From NCBI GenBank assembly GCA_007693485.1, contig REDM01000174.1, forward strand, positions 1-53,427: a stretch of 53,427 nucleotides of DNA, written 5' to 3'. Below the pieces are notes generated by a model that worked only from the letters and a program-made list of their open reading frames with translations, did not search any database and had not been told where the DNA came from. Source of the stretch: Spirochaetaceae bacterium. GTDB lineage: Bacteria; Spirochaetota; Spirochaetia; DSM-27196; PWMO01. Positions 25,850 to 34,409 of this stretch are shown in pieces. Both the position numbers and the translations under genes were made by a program. How positions within the stretch are numbered: position 1 is the first letter of the stretch; every line of letters starts with the position of its first letter.

Positions 25850-27835
25850 TTATGAGGACCGGACGGACCGCAATTCGGTGAGCATTTCCGCCATCTCATC
25901 CCGGTCGGCGCCGTGGAGGCGGCGGTACACTCCTCCGAAGGTCTCCGCGAGGCTACGCATTTGCTCGCTGCCGCGTCGAGTTCCCGTGGTGTCTACAAAA
26001 AGTGGGTGGATTCCAAGACGGGAGGTGCGGTCGGCAACCGTTTCGATCTGCTCCTGCCGGTTTTGGGGAGAAACGTTTCCTTCACCGTCGGAGAAGACCA
26101 TCACTTCGATGGGCTCGCCGGGGTCACGGCTTCGGGTGGTTTCGACGAGGTTCAGAGCCGCGGAGAGACCTGCGGCGAGCGGCGTTGCCCCACCAAGCTC
26201 CACCGATTCTACGGCACGTCGAGCACGGATAACGGCACTCGTGGGCTCAAGGGCAACGCGCGCGTGCTGATCCGAGAACGTCACCAGGGCGACCCGGTCC
26301 CGGCGGCGTTCCGCCGACGCCAGGAGTGCAAAGATCGCGATCCGCGCCACCTGCAGCTGATTCCCTTCTGTCATTGAGTCCGAAGCGTCCAGCACAAAAA
26401 TGACCGTATGGCGATCGCGCCGCCGGCGGATCTTGCCGCGGAGGTGGTACCGATCGGTGATTCGCGACGATCCGTCGATGGCCGCGGCACGCAAGGTGGC
26501 GTCAACGGCGATGTCGGTGGGATGCGAATCGGGCCGTGCGAATACGTAGCGTCCACGGGGTCCCGTTGCACGACGGGCGCTCCCGCGTCGGCGGCGCAGC
26601 CGAAGAATAATGCCGGAAATCGCCTGTTCTACGGTTCGGCGGATCTGGGGATCGTCATTGTCGGAGAGCTTTTTTTTTTTGAGAATCGGAAACAGGATGC
26701 TCCCCGCGGCCGCTCCGCCGGGGATCTGCATAGCCTCGAGCGCCTCTTCGGAGAAATCGTCATCGGTAGCTCGCCGTTCACCCGGAATGATGGTCTCGTC
26801 GGCTTCGCGCAGATCAACACCGCGCAGGCGATCGATCAGCTGTTCGATCTCGGCGGCGGCTTCTTCGGGCGATCTCAGGAGGCGCCCCTCGAACCGGTGC
26901 GGGAGCACGAAGCGAGCAGCCTCGTACAGGTGATCTGCGGCAACCGAGGGCTGTTCCAGAAGTGCCGCAAAGGCACGAGCACATTTCACCAATGCAAGAT
27001 CAGCCCGATGTCCGATTACCCCCGCGCCCGAGGAGATCTCCACCGCAAGCCGGAGCATCTCCTCTGGTACGATAATGCCGTTGATGCGGCTTCGTGCGTC
27101 GACAATTGTCGATCGAATTCGGGCCTCTTCCTCCCGCCAGTTCAGACGAAAACCCTCCGGGTTCGCCTCGTAGGCAGCCCGACGACGAATCACCTCCATG
27201 CGTTCGGCGGGTTCTCGAAGGCCGGTTACCGTGACGCAGAGGCCAAAGCGGTCGAGAAACTGCGGGCGAAGCTCTCCCTCTTCGGGGTTCATGGTTCCCA
27301 GCAGAATGAACCGGGCGGGATGGCGAAGCGAGATTCCCTCCCGCTCCACGGTGTTCACGCCGGATGCGGCGGAGTCCAACAGCAGATCGACCAGGTGGTC
27401 TTCCAGCAGGTTGACCTCATCGACGTAGAGAATTCCGCGATTTGCCGCCGCAAGCAGACCCGCATCGAATTTCCGCACTCCCGACGAGAGTGCAGCTTCA
27501 ACGTCGAGAGTACCCACGAGGCGATCTTCGGTTGCGCCCAGTGGGAGCTCAACCAGCGGGACCGGGATCTCGGTTGCGGTGGGCTGAGCGGCACCCACGC
27601 ACTCGGGGCAGAGACCGGCGGGAGCGTCCGGCGAACAGTGGTAGGGGCATCCCCGCGCAACGACCAGCGCGGGAAGCAGTTCGCGAAAGGCACGGACGAT
27701 GGTCGATTTTGCGGTACCCTTTTCGCCGCGAATGAGAACACCGCCGATCGATGGATCGACCGACGCAGCCAGGAGCGCGGATTTCATTGCGTGCTGACCA
27801 ACAACGGCCGAAAAGGGAAAGGTTGCGTGGTTCAC
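25850..27835 (-). CDS. Fused ChlI-ChlD type metal chelatase AAA+/VWA protein, candidate dual-product gene
   Basis: The product has 661 residues in the zero frame. AAA+ part: Walker A GEKGTAKST (about 37-45), a cysteine insertion CPYHCSP...LCPEC (about 63-80) and Walker B ILYVDEVNLL. An acidic linker leads to four lysines (386-389) encoded by an 11-A run. The VWA part carries the MIDAS motif VLDASDSM with later Thr and Asp (GGATPLAAGLS, VFSDGEGN). The family drives magnesium insertion by ChlH/BchH or cobalt insertion by CobN. With no bacteriochlorophyll genes seen and a B12-dependent RNR close by, cobalt is the better guess. The GTG start has no clear Shine-Dalgarno and lies 10 bases after the small secreted-protein gene. 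Confidence 0.87.
   Translation of the reverse strand: MNHATFPFSAVVGQHAMKSALLAASVDPSIGGVLIRGEKGTAKSTIVRAFRELLPALVVARGCPYHCSPDAPAGLCPECVGAAQPTATEIPVPLVELPLGATEDRLVGTLDVEAALSSGVRKFDAGLLAAANRGILYVDEVNLLEDHLVDLLLDSAASGVNTVEREGISLRHPARFILLGTMNPEEGELRPQFLDRFGLCVTVTGLREPAERMEVIRRRAAYEANPEGFRLNWREEEARIRSTIVDARSRINGIIVPEEMLRLAVEISSGAGVIGHRADLALVKCARAFAALLEQPSVAADHLYEAARFVLPHRFEGRLLRSPEEAAAEIEQLIDRLRGVDLREADETIIPGERRATDDDFSEEALEAMQIPGGAAAGSILFPILKKKKLSDNDDPQIRRTVEQAISGIILRLRRRRGSARRATGPRGRYVFARPDSHPTDIAVDATLRAAAIDGSSRITDRYHLRGKIRRRRDRHTVIFVLDASDSMTEGNQLQVARIAIFALLASAERRRDRVALVTFSDQHARVALEPTSAVIRARRAVESVELGGATPLAAGLSAALNLVETTRSRDPGEPIEVMVFSDGEGNVSPQNRQEQIETVADRTSRLGIHPLFVDTTGTRRGSEQMRSLAETFGGVYRRLHGADRDEMAEMLTELRSVRSS
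26655..26680 (-). other. A11 slippery tract with early -1 stop in the chelatase gene
   Basis: The coding strand reads CTC, eleven A, then GCTC (A run at 26680-26670). In the zero frame this is KKKKLS. A -1 shift gives KKKKALRQ and then TGA at 26657-26655, ending a 393-residue ChlI-like protein just after the AAA+ domain. The same outcome follows from insertion of one A by transcriptional slippage. Confidence 0.6.
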
Positions 27836-27845
27836 GGTGACGGTC

Positions 27846-28262
27846 TTACTGGCGCACGACCAGGAGGTTGCTACCCCGATTCATCCGGATGTGGGTGACC
27901 TCGCGGTTACGTTCGGTCACCGTGAGGCTGGTGAGAAAGAGCACATCGGGGCTGATTGGGCGGACCGCGAAGAAGTTGTTCCCGGCCGGATTCTCCAGCA
28001 CAAAAAAACCCGCCTCCATCCGCCACGCAGAGAAGTTTACGCCCCGCGCCGTGACCACACCGTCTGCCTCAATCACCAGGACACCTTCGGAGGGAACCTC
28101 CACGTTTCCCTCGGTATGGTCTCTCATGGTGTAGTTTGACAGCTCGTCGACGCGGTAAACGGTCCACGTGCCAACCATGTTTGCTTCCTGACCGACCGCG
28201 GGACCGGCAACGGCCGCCATCATGCCTACGATCATCACTGTATACAACAACGCCTTGCGCAT
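27846..28262 (-). CDS. Small secreted protein of unknown function
   Basis: The product has 138 residues. A signal peptide (MRKALLYTVMIVGMMAAVAGPAVGQE) with cleavage near GQ-EA is clear, with no lipobox cysteine. The mature part is about 112 residues of beta-strand character, with MVGTWTVYRVDELSNY at its start like the GTW motif of lipocalin-like domains, and VFSAWRMEAGFFVLEN-type strands. I do not assign a family. GGAGGGCGC precedes the ATG. The chelatase gene starts 10 bases after its stop, so the two are co-transcribed, but no functional link is known. Confidence 0.75.
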   Translation of the reverse strand: MRKALLYTVMIVGMMAAVAGPAVGQEANMVGTWTVYRVDELSNYTMRDHTEGNVEVPSEGVLVIEADGVVTARGVNFSAWRMEAGFFVLENPAGNNFFAVRPISPDVLFLTSLTVTERNREVTHIRMNRGSNLLVVRQ

Positions 28263-28416
28263 GCGCCCTCCGATATCCGTACCGTACTCCTCTATACCCT
28301 ACTACAAAACGGAACGGATTGCACACCAAGGGTCCCATCGGTATGCTGAGAAACAAAAACCGGTTTGGCCGTCGTTCCCCTTCATCAGCCGACGGCCTGC
28401 ATCAAGAGAGCGCTTC

Positions 28417-29316
28417 GTGATTCGAAACAGACAGTTTGTCCGAACGGTGTTCATTGCCGCCTGTGCGGCCACCGTCGCCATTGCGGGTATCGGACTAATC
28501 CAGCATTCGATACACTCCGCCCAGATCACGTTGGACGCCCGCGCGCGGTTCCGTGAGAGCAGCCTGCTCTACGTAGGAACCGTGGCGCGACTCGCCGAGC
28601 AGTACCTGGTTCAGCCTGCGCGACATCCTCTTGAACTGATTGCCCTTGCGCGCAGCGCCACCGTGGTAGAAGGGTCGCGCGGTGCAACGATCAGCGGGTT
28701 CGGCAGCGCGCCGGGTCGCGAGATCGATACCGTCTGGGCCTCGAGCGAAGCCGGATTTCTGACAAACACCGGCGCTCTGCGCTATCAGCCGGGTCGAACC
28801 CGGGTGCAGGATGAGCTCTCGTCGCGTATTCCCGAACTGGTTCTGGAAATGAATCGCGCCGCCGACGAGGCAATGGTCGACCTGACTCCGCAGATCGAGA
28901 CGGTCACTCAGTCGATCCTCGACCTGCTCATTCGCACGCCTGCGGCAGAACAGGCGGAGCTTGCCGAAGCGGACGAAGTCTTTCGGGTGCTCTACCAGCG
29001 CGGCAGCGACCGGCTTGCCGTGGTTGCGCGCGCGTGGGCAGGGACCGAACCGGCTGAGATTGATCCCGTGCGACCACCCGGCGAGATCCTGGTGTTTCAT
29101 CCGGTGGCTACCATGGATCGAAACGGCGCGTCGTGGTATACCGGCATGGTGCGGTTTCGTCGGTCCACCGAGCCACTGATCGCGGACATTCAACAGAGAG
29201 AAGGCCAAATGACCCGGGGAATCGTTCGTTCGATGCTGTGGACAGCGGCCATAATCTGGGCGACCGCCGTTGCGGTCGTGGTGATTGCTCAGTTGCTGAA
29301 GAAGGAGATCGTGTGA
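28417..29316 (+). CDS. Two-TM protein with extracytoplasmic domain, unknown
   Basis: The product has 299 residues from a GTG at 28417 with AGAG upstream. One membrane helix lies near the N-terminus (FIAACAATVAIAGIGLIQ) and a second near the end (MLWTAAIIWATAVAVVVIAQLL), followed by a short basic tail (KKEIV). The 240 residues between should lie in the periplasm. This is the layout of a CACHE-type or four-helix sensor module, but no HAMP, kinase or GGDEF domain follows. Its stop overlaps the GTG start of the CysRS-like gene, so the two are translated together. I do not recognise a family. Confidence 0.72.
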   Translation: MIRNRQFVRTVFIAACAATVAIAGIGLIQHSIHSAQITLDARARFRESSLLYVGTVARLAEQYLVQPARHPLELIALARSATVVEGSRGATISGFGSAPGREIDTVWASSEAGFLTNTGALRYQPGRTRVQDELSSRIPELVLEMNRAADEAMVDLTPQIETVTQSILDLLIRTPAAEQAELAEADEVFRVLYQRGSDRLAVVARAWAGTEPAEIDPVRPPGEILVFHPVATMDRNGASWYTGMVRFRRSTEPLIADIQQREGQMTRGIVRSMLWTAAIIWATAVAVVVIAQLLKKEIV

Positions 29317-30581
29317 GTCATATTCAGCCCGACTGTCCCCTCATTCTGACGAACACCCTGACCCGCCGCCGCGAGGTGTTCACCCCGCGCGAGCCAGGTG
29401 TTGTACGCCTCTTCACCTGTGGCCCCTCGGTCTACCGCCGACCCCATCTTGGCAACTATCGCACCTTCCTCTACGAAGACGTGCTGCAACGCTACCTTAC
29501 CTATCGCGGGTACACCGTTCACCGGGTGATCGTGGCAACCGACGTCGAGGACAAGGCGATCGAAGAGGCGGCCGACCTCGGGCTCAGCGTCGGCGAACTT
29601 ACCGATCGAAACCTTGAGCGATTCCGGACGGAGTGCGACGCACTCGGGATCACCCTTCCGCAAACCATTGCCCGTGCGTCCACCAGCGTCGATGTAGCCG
29701 TACGGTTGATCGAGCAGCTTCTGGAAAACGGCATTGCCTACCGACACGACGGTGACGTCTTCTACGATCCCCTCAAATACTCGCGGTTTGGTGAAATTTT
29801 TGGCCTCGATATGAGTGATTGGCCAACGGACCATCGTCGATTTGCTCAGGACACCTACGAGGGGAACCGTTGGAACCGCGGCGACTTCATCCTCTGGCAC
29901 GGCAAGCGCGATGGGGACGCCGTCGCGTGGGAGAGCTCCATCGGTCCCGGCCGCCCGTCGTGGAACGTGCAGGACCCCGCGATGTGCGTGCAGCAGCTTG
30001 GATACGAAATCGATATTCACTGTGGCGGTATCGACAATATCTACCGCCACCACGACTACAACCGCGCCGTTATCGAGGGAATCACCGGCCGCGAGTTCTG
30101 CCACTACTGGCTGCACGGCGAGCACGTCATTGTGGACGGGGTAAAGATGTCCAAGTCCAAGGGAAACGTGCTCCATCTCGAAGAGATGTCGGAACGCGGG
30201 ATTACGCCCCGCGAGGTGCGTTTCCTGCTGATCTACGGTCACTACCGCGAGAAACTCAACGTTACCGACGAGCTGATCGACGATCGCGTGGCGCGCATCC
30301 GCGGGATACGGGGCGATGTGGATGCCCTTCTTGGTGGCGCGGCAGGATCCCGGCCGGACGCAGAGCGGGCGGAACGGCTGCTCGGCGAACTACCGCTGCT
30401 CTTTGAAACCGCCATGAACGACGATCTTCACGTGGGAAACGCCGTGGACTCGGTTTCCGCAGCTCTTTCGGAGCTGCGCACGGTTGCTCCCGCGAAGGGA
30501 CTCTCGGCATCGGATCGCCGCCGCCTCACCAACGCGCTCACGGCAATGGACACGGTGATCGGCGCCATCCTCCAGCGGTGA
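29313..30581 (+). CDS. cysS: Cysteinyl-tRNA synthetase-like protein with altered zinc site
   Basis: The product has 422 residues; ordinary bacterial CysRS has about 460. FTCGPSVYRRPHLGN (34-48) includes the first zinc cysteine (Cys36) and the HIGH-type motif; KMSKSKGN (278-285) is the second ATP motif. TDVEDKAIEEA also fits CysRS. Against this, the WHIEC zinc cysteine is replaced (WNVQDPAM, Asp221) and HHENE reads HHDYN, losing the glutamate ligand (Asn250). So two of the four ligands that let CysRS sense cysteine thiol are gone. It may be a true but divergent CysRS, or a paralogue with another amino acid or acceptor. The GTG start overlaps the stop of the two-TM gene. Confidence 0.8.
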   Translation: MSHIQPDCPLILTNTLTRRREVFTPREPGVVRLFTCGPSVYRRPHLGNYRTFLYEDVLQRYLTYRGYTVHRVIVATDVEDKAIEEAADLGLSVGELTDRNLERFRTECDALGITLPQTIARASTSVDVAVRLIEQLLENGIAYRHDGDVFYDPLKYSRFGEIFGLDMSDWPTDHRRFAQDTYEGNRWNRGDFILWHGKRDGDAVAWESSIGPGRPSWNVQDPAMCVQQLGYEIDIHCGGIDNIYRHHDYNRAVIEGITGREFCHYWLHGEHVIVDGVKMSKSKGNVLHLEEMSERGITPREVRFLLIYGHYREKLNVTDELIDDRVARIRGIRGDVDALLGGAAGSRPDAERAERLLGELPLLFETAMNDDLHVGNAVDSVSAALSELRTVAPAKGLSASDRRRLTNALTAMDTVIGAILQR

Positions 30582-30614
30582 CCAGGGCTGTCACTGGTGC
30601 CTGCGGGCGATGCG

Positions 30615-32516
30615 TCAGTGCTGAAAGTCTTCGCGGGTCGGGATGTCGTGTTTGGTGATCGCGCAGAGGATCTGATCGGTCAGCGGAGATACCGCCGAGA
30701 TGCGGTTTGCCTGCTTCTCCACGGTCTTTTCAAAAATGTTCCGTACGAAGCGGCCGTTGCCGAACGCCTTGTCGCGCTTCTTGTAGAAGGTGGTCAGGAC
30801 ATTCAGCAACTCTCGGCGCGCGGGCGCGGTGAGGTTGAACGACGCGTTCGAGGCGAAGATATCGAAGATCCGGATCAGTTCTTCCGGTGTGTAATGGTCA
30901 AAATAGAAATACCGGCTGAAACGGCTCTGCAACCCGGGATTGGATGCGATGAAATCGTTCATCTCGTCGGGGTATCCCGCCACAATGACCACCAGTCGGT
31001 CTCGGTGGTCCTCCATTCGTTTCAGGAGCGTGTCGATCGCCTCCTGACCAAAGTCCTTGCCCGCGCCGCGGGGTGAGAGGGTGTACGCCTCATCGATAAA
31101 GAGCACCCCGTCGAGCGCCTCGTTGACCACCTCGTCCACCTGAATGGCGGTCTGCCCAACGTACCCGGCAACCAGGCCCGCGCGGTCGGTCTCGACCATG
31201 TGGCCCTTCTCCAGCAGCCCGAGACATTTGTACACCCGACCGAGGTAGCGCGCTATGGTAGTCTTTCCGGTTCCCGGCGGTCCGTAGAAGACCGCGTGCT
31301 TCGAAAACGGCGTCACCGGTAGCCCGCGGCGTTCGCGTTCGTTGTGCACCTTGATCACGTTGATGAAGGTGTTGATTTGCGCTTTCACCTTCGTCATTCC
31401 GATGAGGGTATTGATTTTCTCCATCACCTCGTCGAGCGTCTCTTCCTGCTGCTGCTCGGCGATGCGCACGGTTTTTCGGGCGACCTTCTTCTCTTCCGAT
31501 GCGGACACCTGTTCCTGGTCGCCGTAGATGAGAGTACGGATGGCTGCGAGCTTCTGCGGTGCGTCTCCCTTGGTCGTGCCGTCGGCTTTGATCACGCATT
31601 GGGCGTACGCAAAGAAGGAGGCCGCCATCTTGTCAAAATGCGAACTGTCCTGCCGTCGGTCGTAGAGGTGCAGGTACTGCAGCGACTTCAGCGACGAAAC
31701 GGTCACTCCGCGAACCTTCTGGATCTCATTGTGGAAAATATGCCAGTGAGTCAGGATCTGGCGCCGATGGTGCAACGGAAGCGAGTCGTAGCGAAACACG
31801 TCGAGCACCAGTTCGCGATCAGGGATCAAACGCTGGCGCAGGTACATGAAGACCATCGAAATGAACAGCTTGGTCTCTTCGGGTGGATGCTCCGCCTTTC
31901 CCACACAACAGTAGGTTACGTACATCAGGTCATCGATCATCTGCTGCAGAAACGCCGGCTCGTTGTTGAACTGCTTGTATTGATTCACCGCCCGGATAAT
32001 CTTGCGTGCCTCGTTATGCAGAAAATTCAGGTTGGCGAGCTTCTCTTCGCTCGAAAGCTGCCGATCGGTGGACTCGTTGGCGATACCCTCGTCCTCGACA
32101 ACGATCTCGTCCCCAACGCGAGACTTCAAGTGGTCGAGAAAAGTGCGCGTCAGGGTACTGCGCTTGGTAGAAGTGAGTACCCCGGTACCCGCGGAGTGTT
32201 GGAGGGTGATCTTGACCGAGCTGTCGGATCGGCGGGCGTCTACCTGGAGCAGATCGTCGAAAGAGATTGTCTCTGCGGGTGTGGTGGATTTACCGTTGAG
32301 CAGAAAGAGAATCCGGCGGTTGGTGATGCAGAGAATACCGGGTGCTCCCGACCCCGATGAGACCACCGACCCACCGCGATAGAACCCTTCGAGCACGTCG
32401 TCGACTTCTTCGTCCTCATCGAGCACACGATCAAAGGTGGTGAGGATGTTCTTCTTGAACGACACGTGAAGCCAGTTGGCAATTCGTCCCAACTGAGATT
32501 CGAGCTCACTCCGCAC
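30615..32516 (-). CDS. CbxX/EccA-type AAA+ ATPase with N-terminal PH-like domain
   Basis: The product has 633 residues. Residues 45-130 look like a bacterial PH-like domain (GAPGILCITNRRILFLLNG). Residues 160-335 are helical, with a TerB-like stretch (FFAYAQCVIKADGTTKGDAPQKL). The C-terminal AAA+ domain has Walker A GPPGTGKT (412-419), the CbxX-type pore loop region GLVAGYVGQT, Walker B VLFIDEA (471-477) and the conserved LSPRGAGKDFGQEAIDTLLKRMED. CbxX/CfxQ ATPases remodel rubisco or act in ESX secretion and spore assembly; no rubisco gene is present. The start is GTG with GGAGGGG ahead. It follows the MinD-like gene by 80 bases on the same strand. Confidence 0.83.
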   Translation of the reverse strand: MRSELESQLGRIANWLHVSFKKNILTTFDRVLDEDEEVDDVLEGFYRGGSVVSSGSGAPGILCITNRRILFLLNGKSTTPAETISFDDLLQVDARRSDSSVKITLQHSAGTGVLTSTKRSTLTRTFLDHLKSRVGDEIVVEDEGIANESTDRQLSSEEKLANLNFLHNEARKIIRAVNQYKQFNNEPAFLQQMIDDLMYVTYCCVGKAEHPPEETKLFISMVFMYLRQRLIPDRELVLDVFRYDSLPLHHRRQILTHWHIFHNEIQKVRGVTVSSLKSLQYLHLYDRRQDSSHFDKMAASFFAYAQCVIKADGTTKGDAPQKLAAIRTLIYGDQEQVSASEEKKVARKTVRIAEQQQEETLDEVMEKINTLIGMTKVKAQINTFINVIKVHNERERRGLPVTPFSKHAVFYGPPGTGKTTIARYLGRVYKCLGLLEKGHMVETDRAGLVAGYVGQTAIQVDEVVNEALDGVLFIDEAYTLSPRGAGKDFGQEAIDTLLKRMEDHRDRLVVIVAGYPDEMNDFIASNPGLQSRFSRYFYFDHYTPEELIRIFDIFASNASFNLTAPARRELLNVLTTFYKKRDKAFGNGRFVRNIFEKTVEKQANRISAVSPLTDQILCAITKHDIPTREDFQH

Positions 32517-32557
32517 GGCCGGTTCCCCTCCAACTCGGCAGCATCTGCACGGCCGCC

Positions 32558-32563
32558 ATTATA
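32558..32563 (-). promoter_or_regulatory. Candidate -10 element of the AAA+ gene
   Basis: A perfect TATAAT on the minus strand lies 42 bases before the GTG start. No good -35 is seen at 16-18 bases, so an activator may be needed. Confidence 0.3.
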
Positions 32564-32596
32564 GCCGGTCTCTGCGATTGATGCACCACTATGGCC

Positions 32597-34258
32597 TCAC
32601 GCAGACCTGATCCGCTGCATCAGTTTGCGCGCCGCCTGGTGTGCGCTGTTGTACGCGGGGGTGTTGGGCATTCCAATGACCACTCCGAGTCCGCTGTGCA
32701 CCGCCTCGTGGGCAAAGTTGGTCAGGAGCTTGAGGTAGGCGGAACGATGAACAGAGCCGTCGGCTGCGCGCAAGAGCAGCGATTCAACCCCTGCTGCCCG
32801 CGCGTAGACCCCAATCTGTCGCGTGACCACCGGGTAAACCGTGCGAACGAGATGCAGAAAGCGTCCGTGATACTCCGGGTCGCGCTCAACGAGCCGACGG
32901 ATCTGCGTACGGCGGTCTCGCCGCTGCGTGGTACCGTCGTCGCTGCGCCGCGGCACTACCCCACGAAAGAGCCGGTCTACGCTCTGCGATCGCAGCAGCT
33001 TGAGCATGGATACCGAGAATACCAGTACCCCTGCTCCATGACGAACCTCAATCGGCACCGGTTTCTGCGCGATCCGCTTTCCGAGGGTTTCCAGAACCGT
33101 CGCTATCCGCGCTTCCAGGCGGTGGGAACGGTCGTCCGTCCCGTATCCCCCGCCTCCACCATCGGATCCAGCTGTCACCTCCAGGAACGCAGTCGCTTCA
33201 TCGATTGCACGAAGCATCGCTCTGCGAAGCGGATCGGCGGCAACGGTGGCAACGTACCGATAGATGGCGACGCGAAACCGCTTGAGCCCCTCGGGGTCCT
33301 CTCCGATGAGGTCCCGTTCGATTCGAGCGGCAACCAGCTCTTCGGCGGTGCGGGTTACCGAAGCCGAACTGTGTTTGAGGTCTCTGGTCCGAAGCAGAAT
33401 TCGCCGCATGCGCATCCGACTGACGGCCGATGCGGAAATCTCTTCGGGAATGGGAGGCAGCAGCACATCCTGCATCATCTCCAGCAGTCCGCGCATCCGG
33501 TACGCGAGGGTGGTTACCGGCGAATAGCGATGCTGAAGCAGGTTGAGTGCCGAGTCCTCGGGAAGGTAGGCAAAATCGGTGATCTTTTGCTGCTGTTCAC
33601 CCGTAATCCGAAGGTCATCCGGCACAAAACGGTTGTACTGGGCCACTACCTGGGCCGCGGGAAGGCCGTCGTACGCCTCGGGTGCAAAGCGGTTGTGCCA
33701 GAGCAGAACCGTAATGTCCGGCGCGATTTCGAGTGCCGCCTTCAGATAGCCTCCGGCCGAGACCTGAGACGTGGGTTCCGGCTGCACGACAACCAGCAGC
33801 GTCTGTACGTAGGGAAGGAAACTCAGGTGTTCGGAATGGCCGATGCCCGCCGGCATGTCAAAAATCAGCAGATCGTAGGCTTGATCGAGCGATTCGCCGT
33901 AGCGATCGAAGAGCGCATCGCGGATCCGGTTGCTCTCACCACGCGAGAGCTTTTGCCGGGGAAACAGAAGGTCAACGTTGGGGAACAGCGAAACGGAATA
34001 GGCCGAAAGTGGGGCATCCGAACCATCCACCTCCGTGGGAACATGGGCCATGGCCGATTCGGGCACATCCAGAATAACCGCCGCGTTAGACAGCGGGTCG
34101 AGATCGACCAGGGCAACCCGCACACCGGCACGCGCACAGAGAAGCGCCAGGTTGACCGCGGTAGTGGACTTGCCCACCCCGCCCTTACCGGAACCGATCG
34201 CCACACACTTTCGTGTCAGCGAAGCCACCGCCTGTGGCACCGCAACGTTGGACTGCAT
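32597..34258 (-). CDS. MinD/ParA-family ATPase with long C-terminal domain
   Basis: The product has 553 residues. The N-terminal 260 residues are a MinD/ParA (SIMIBI) ATPase: deviant Walker A GKGGVGKS (24-31), VALVDLDPLSNAAVILD, DLLIFDMPAGIGHSE and VVVQPEPTS. The remaining 290 residues are a helical, Arg-rich domain (SRMRMRRILLRTRDL, DDGTTQRRDRRTQIRRLVE) that I do not recognise and that ordinary MinD, FleN or ParA lack. Such ATPases position flagella, pili or other complexes at the membrane. The ATG at 34258 has no Shine-Dalgarno at the usual distance, but a promoter ends 7 bases before it, so the mRNA may be leaderless. Confidence 0.8.
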   Translation of the reverse strand: MQSNVAVPQAVASLTRKCVAIGSGKGGVGKSTTAVNLALLCARAGVRVALVDLDPLSNAAVILDVPESAMAHVPTEVDGSDAPLSAYSVSLFPNVDLLFPRQKLSRGESNRIRDALFDRYGESLDQAYDLLIFDMPAGIGHSEHLSFLPYVQTLLVVVQPEPTSQVSAGGYLKAALEIAPDITVLLWHNRFAPEAYDGLPAAQVVAQYNRFVPDDLRITGEQQQKITDFAYLPEDSALNLLQHRYSPVTTLAYRMRGLLEMMQDVLLPPIPEEISASAVSRMRMRRILLRTRDLKHSSASVTRTAEELVAARIERDLIGEDPEGLKRFRVAIYRYVATVAADPLRRAMLRAIDEATAFLEVTAGSDGGGGGYGTDDRSHRLEARIATVLETLGKRIAQKPVPIEVRHGAGVLVFSVSMLKLLRSQSVDRLFRGVVPRRSDDGTTQRRDRRTQIRRLVERDPEYHGRFLHLVRTVYPVVTRQIGVYARAAGVESLLLRAADGSVHRSAYLKLLTNFAHEAVHSGLGVVIGMPNTPAYNSAHQAARKLMQRIRSA

Positions 34259-34265
34259 CGGCGCC

Positions 34266-34293
34266 AGTATAGCCGATCCTCCATGATGTTCAA
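34266..34293 (-). promoter_or_regulatory. Promoter of the MinD/ParA-like gene, possibly leaderless
   Basis: Minus strand: TTGAAC (34293-34288), 16-base spacer, TATACT (34271-34266). Only seven bases separate the -10 from the ATG at 34258, so transcription would start at or next to the start codon. Confidence 0.5.
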
Positions 34294-34409
34294 CAGAGAG
34301 AATCAGGGGAAAAAACGGCAGTCGATCAAAAAAAAACGCAGTATATTTTTCATAACCACCGCACAAGAGAACGGGTTTCACCGGGAAGGAGAGATGGAGG
34401 AATTTTTTT

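Noticed and set aside
26670-26680. A11 run as a sequencing error or inactivating frameshift in the chelatase gene
   Set aside because: The annotated frame is continuous with normal VWA motifs after the run, so no error need be assumed. Slippage is retained as a finding instead.
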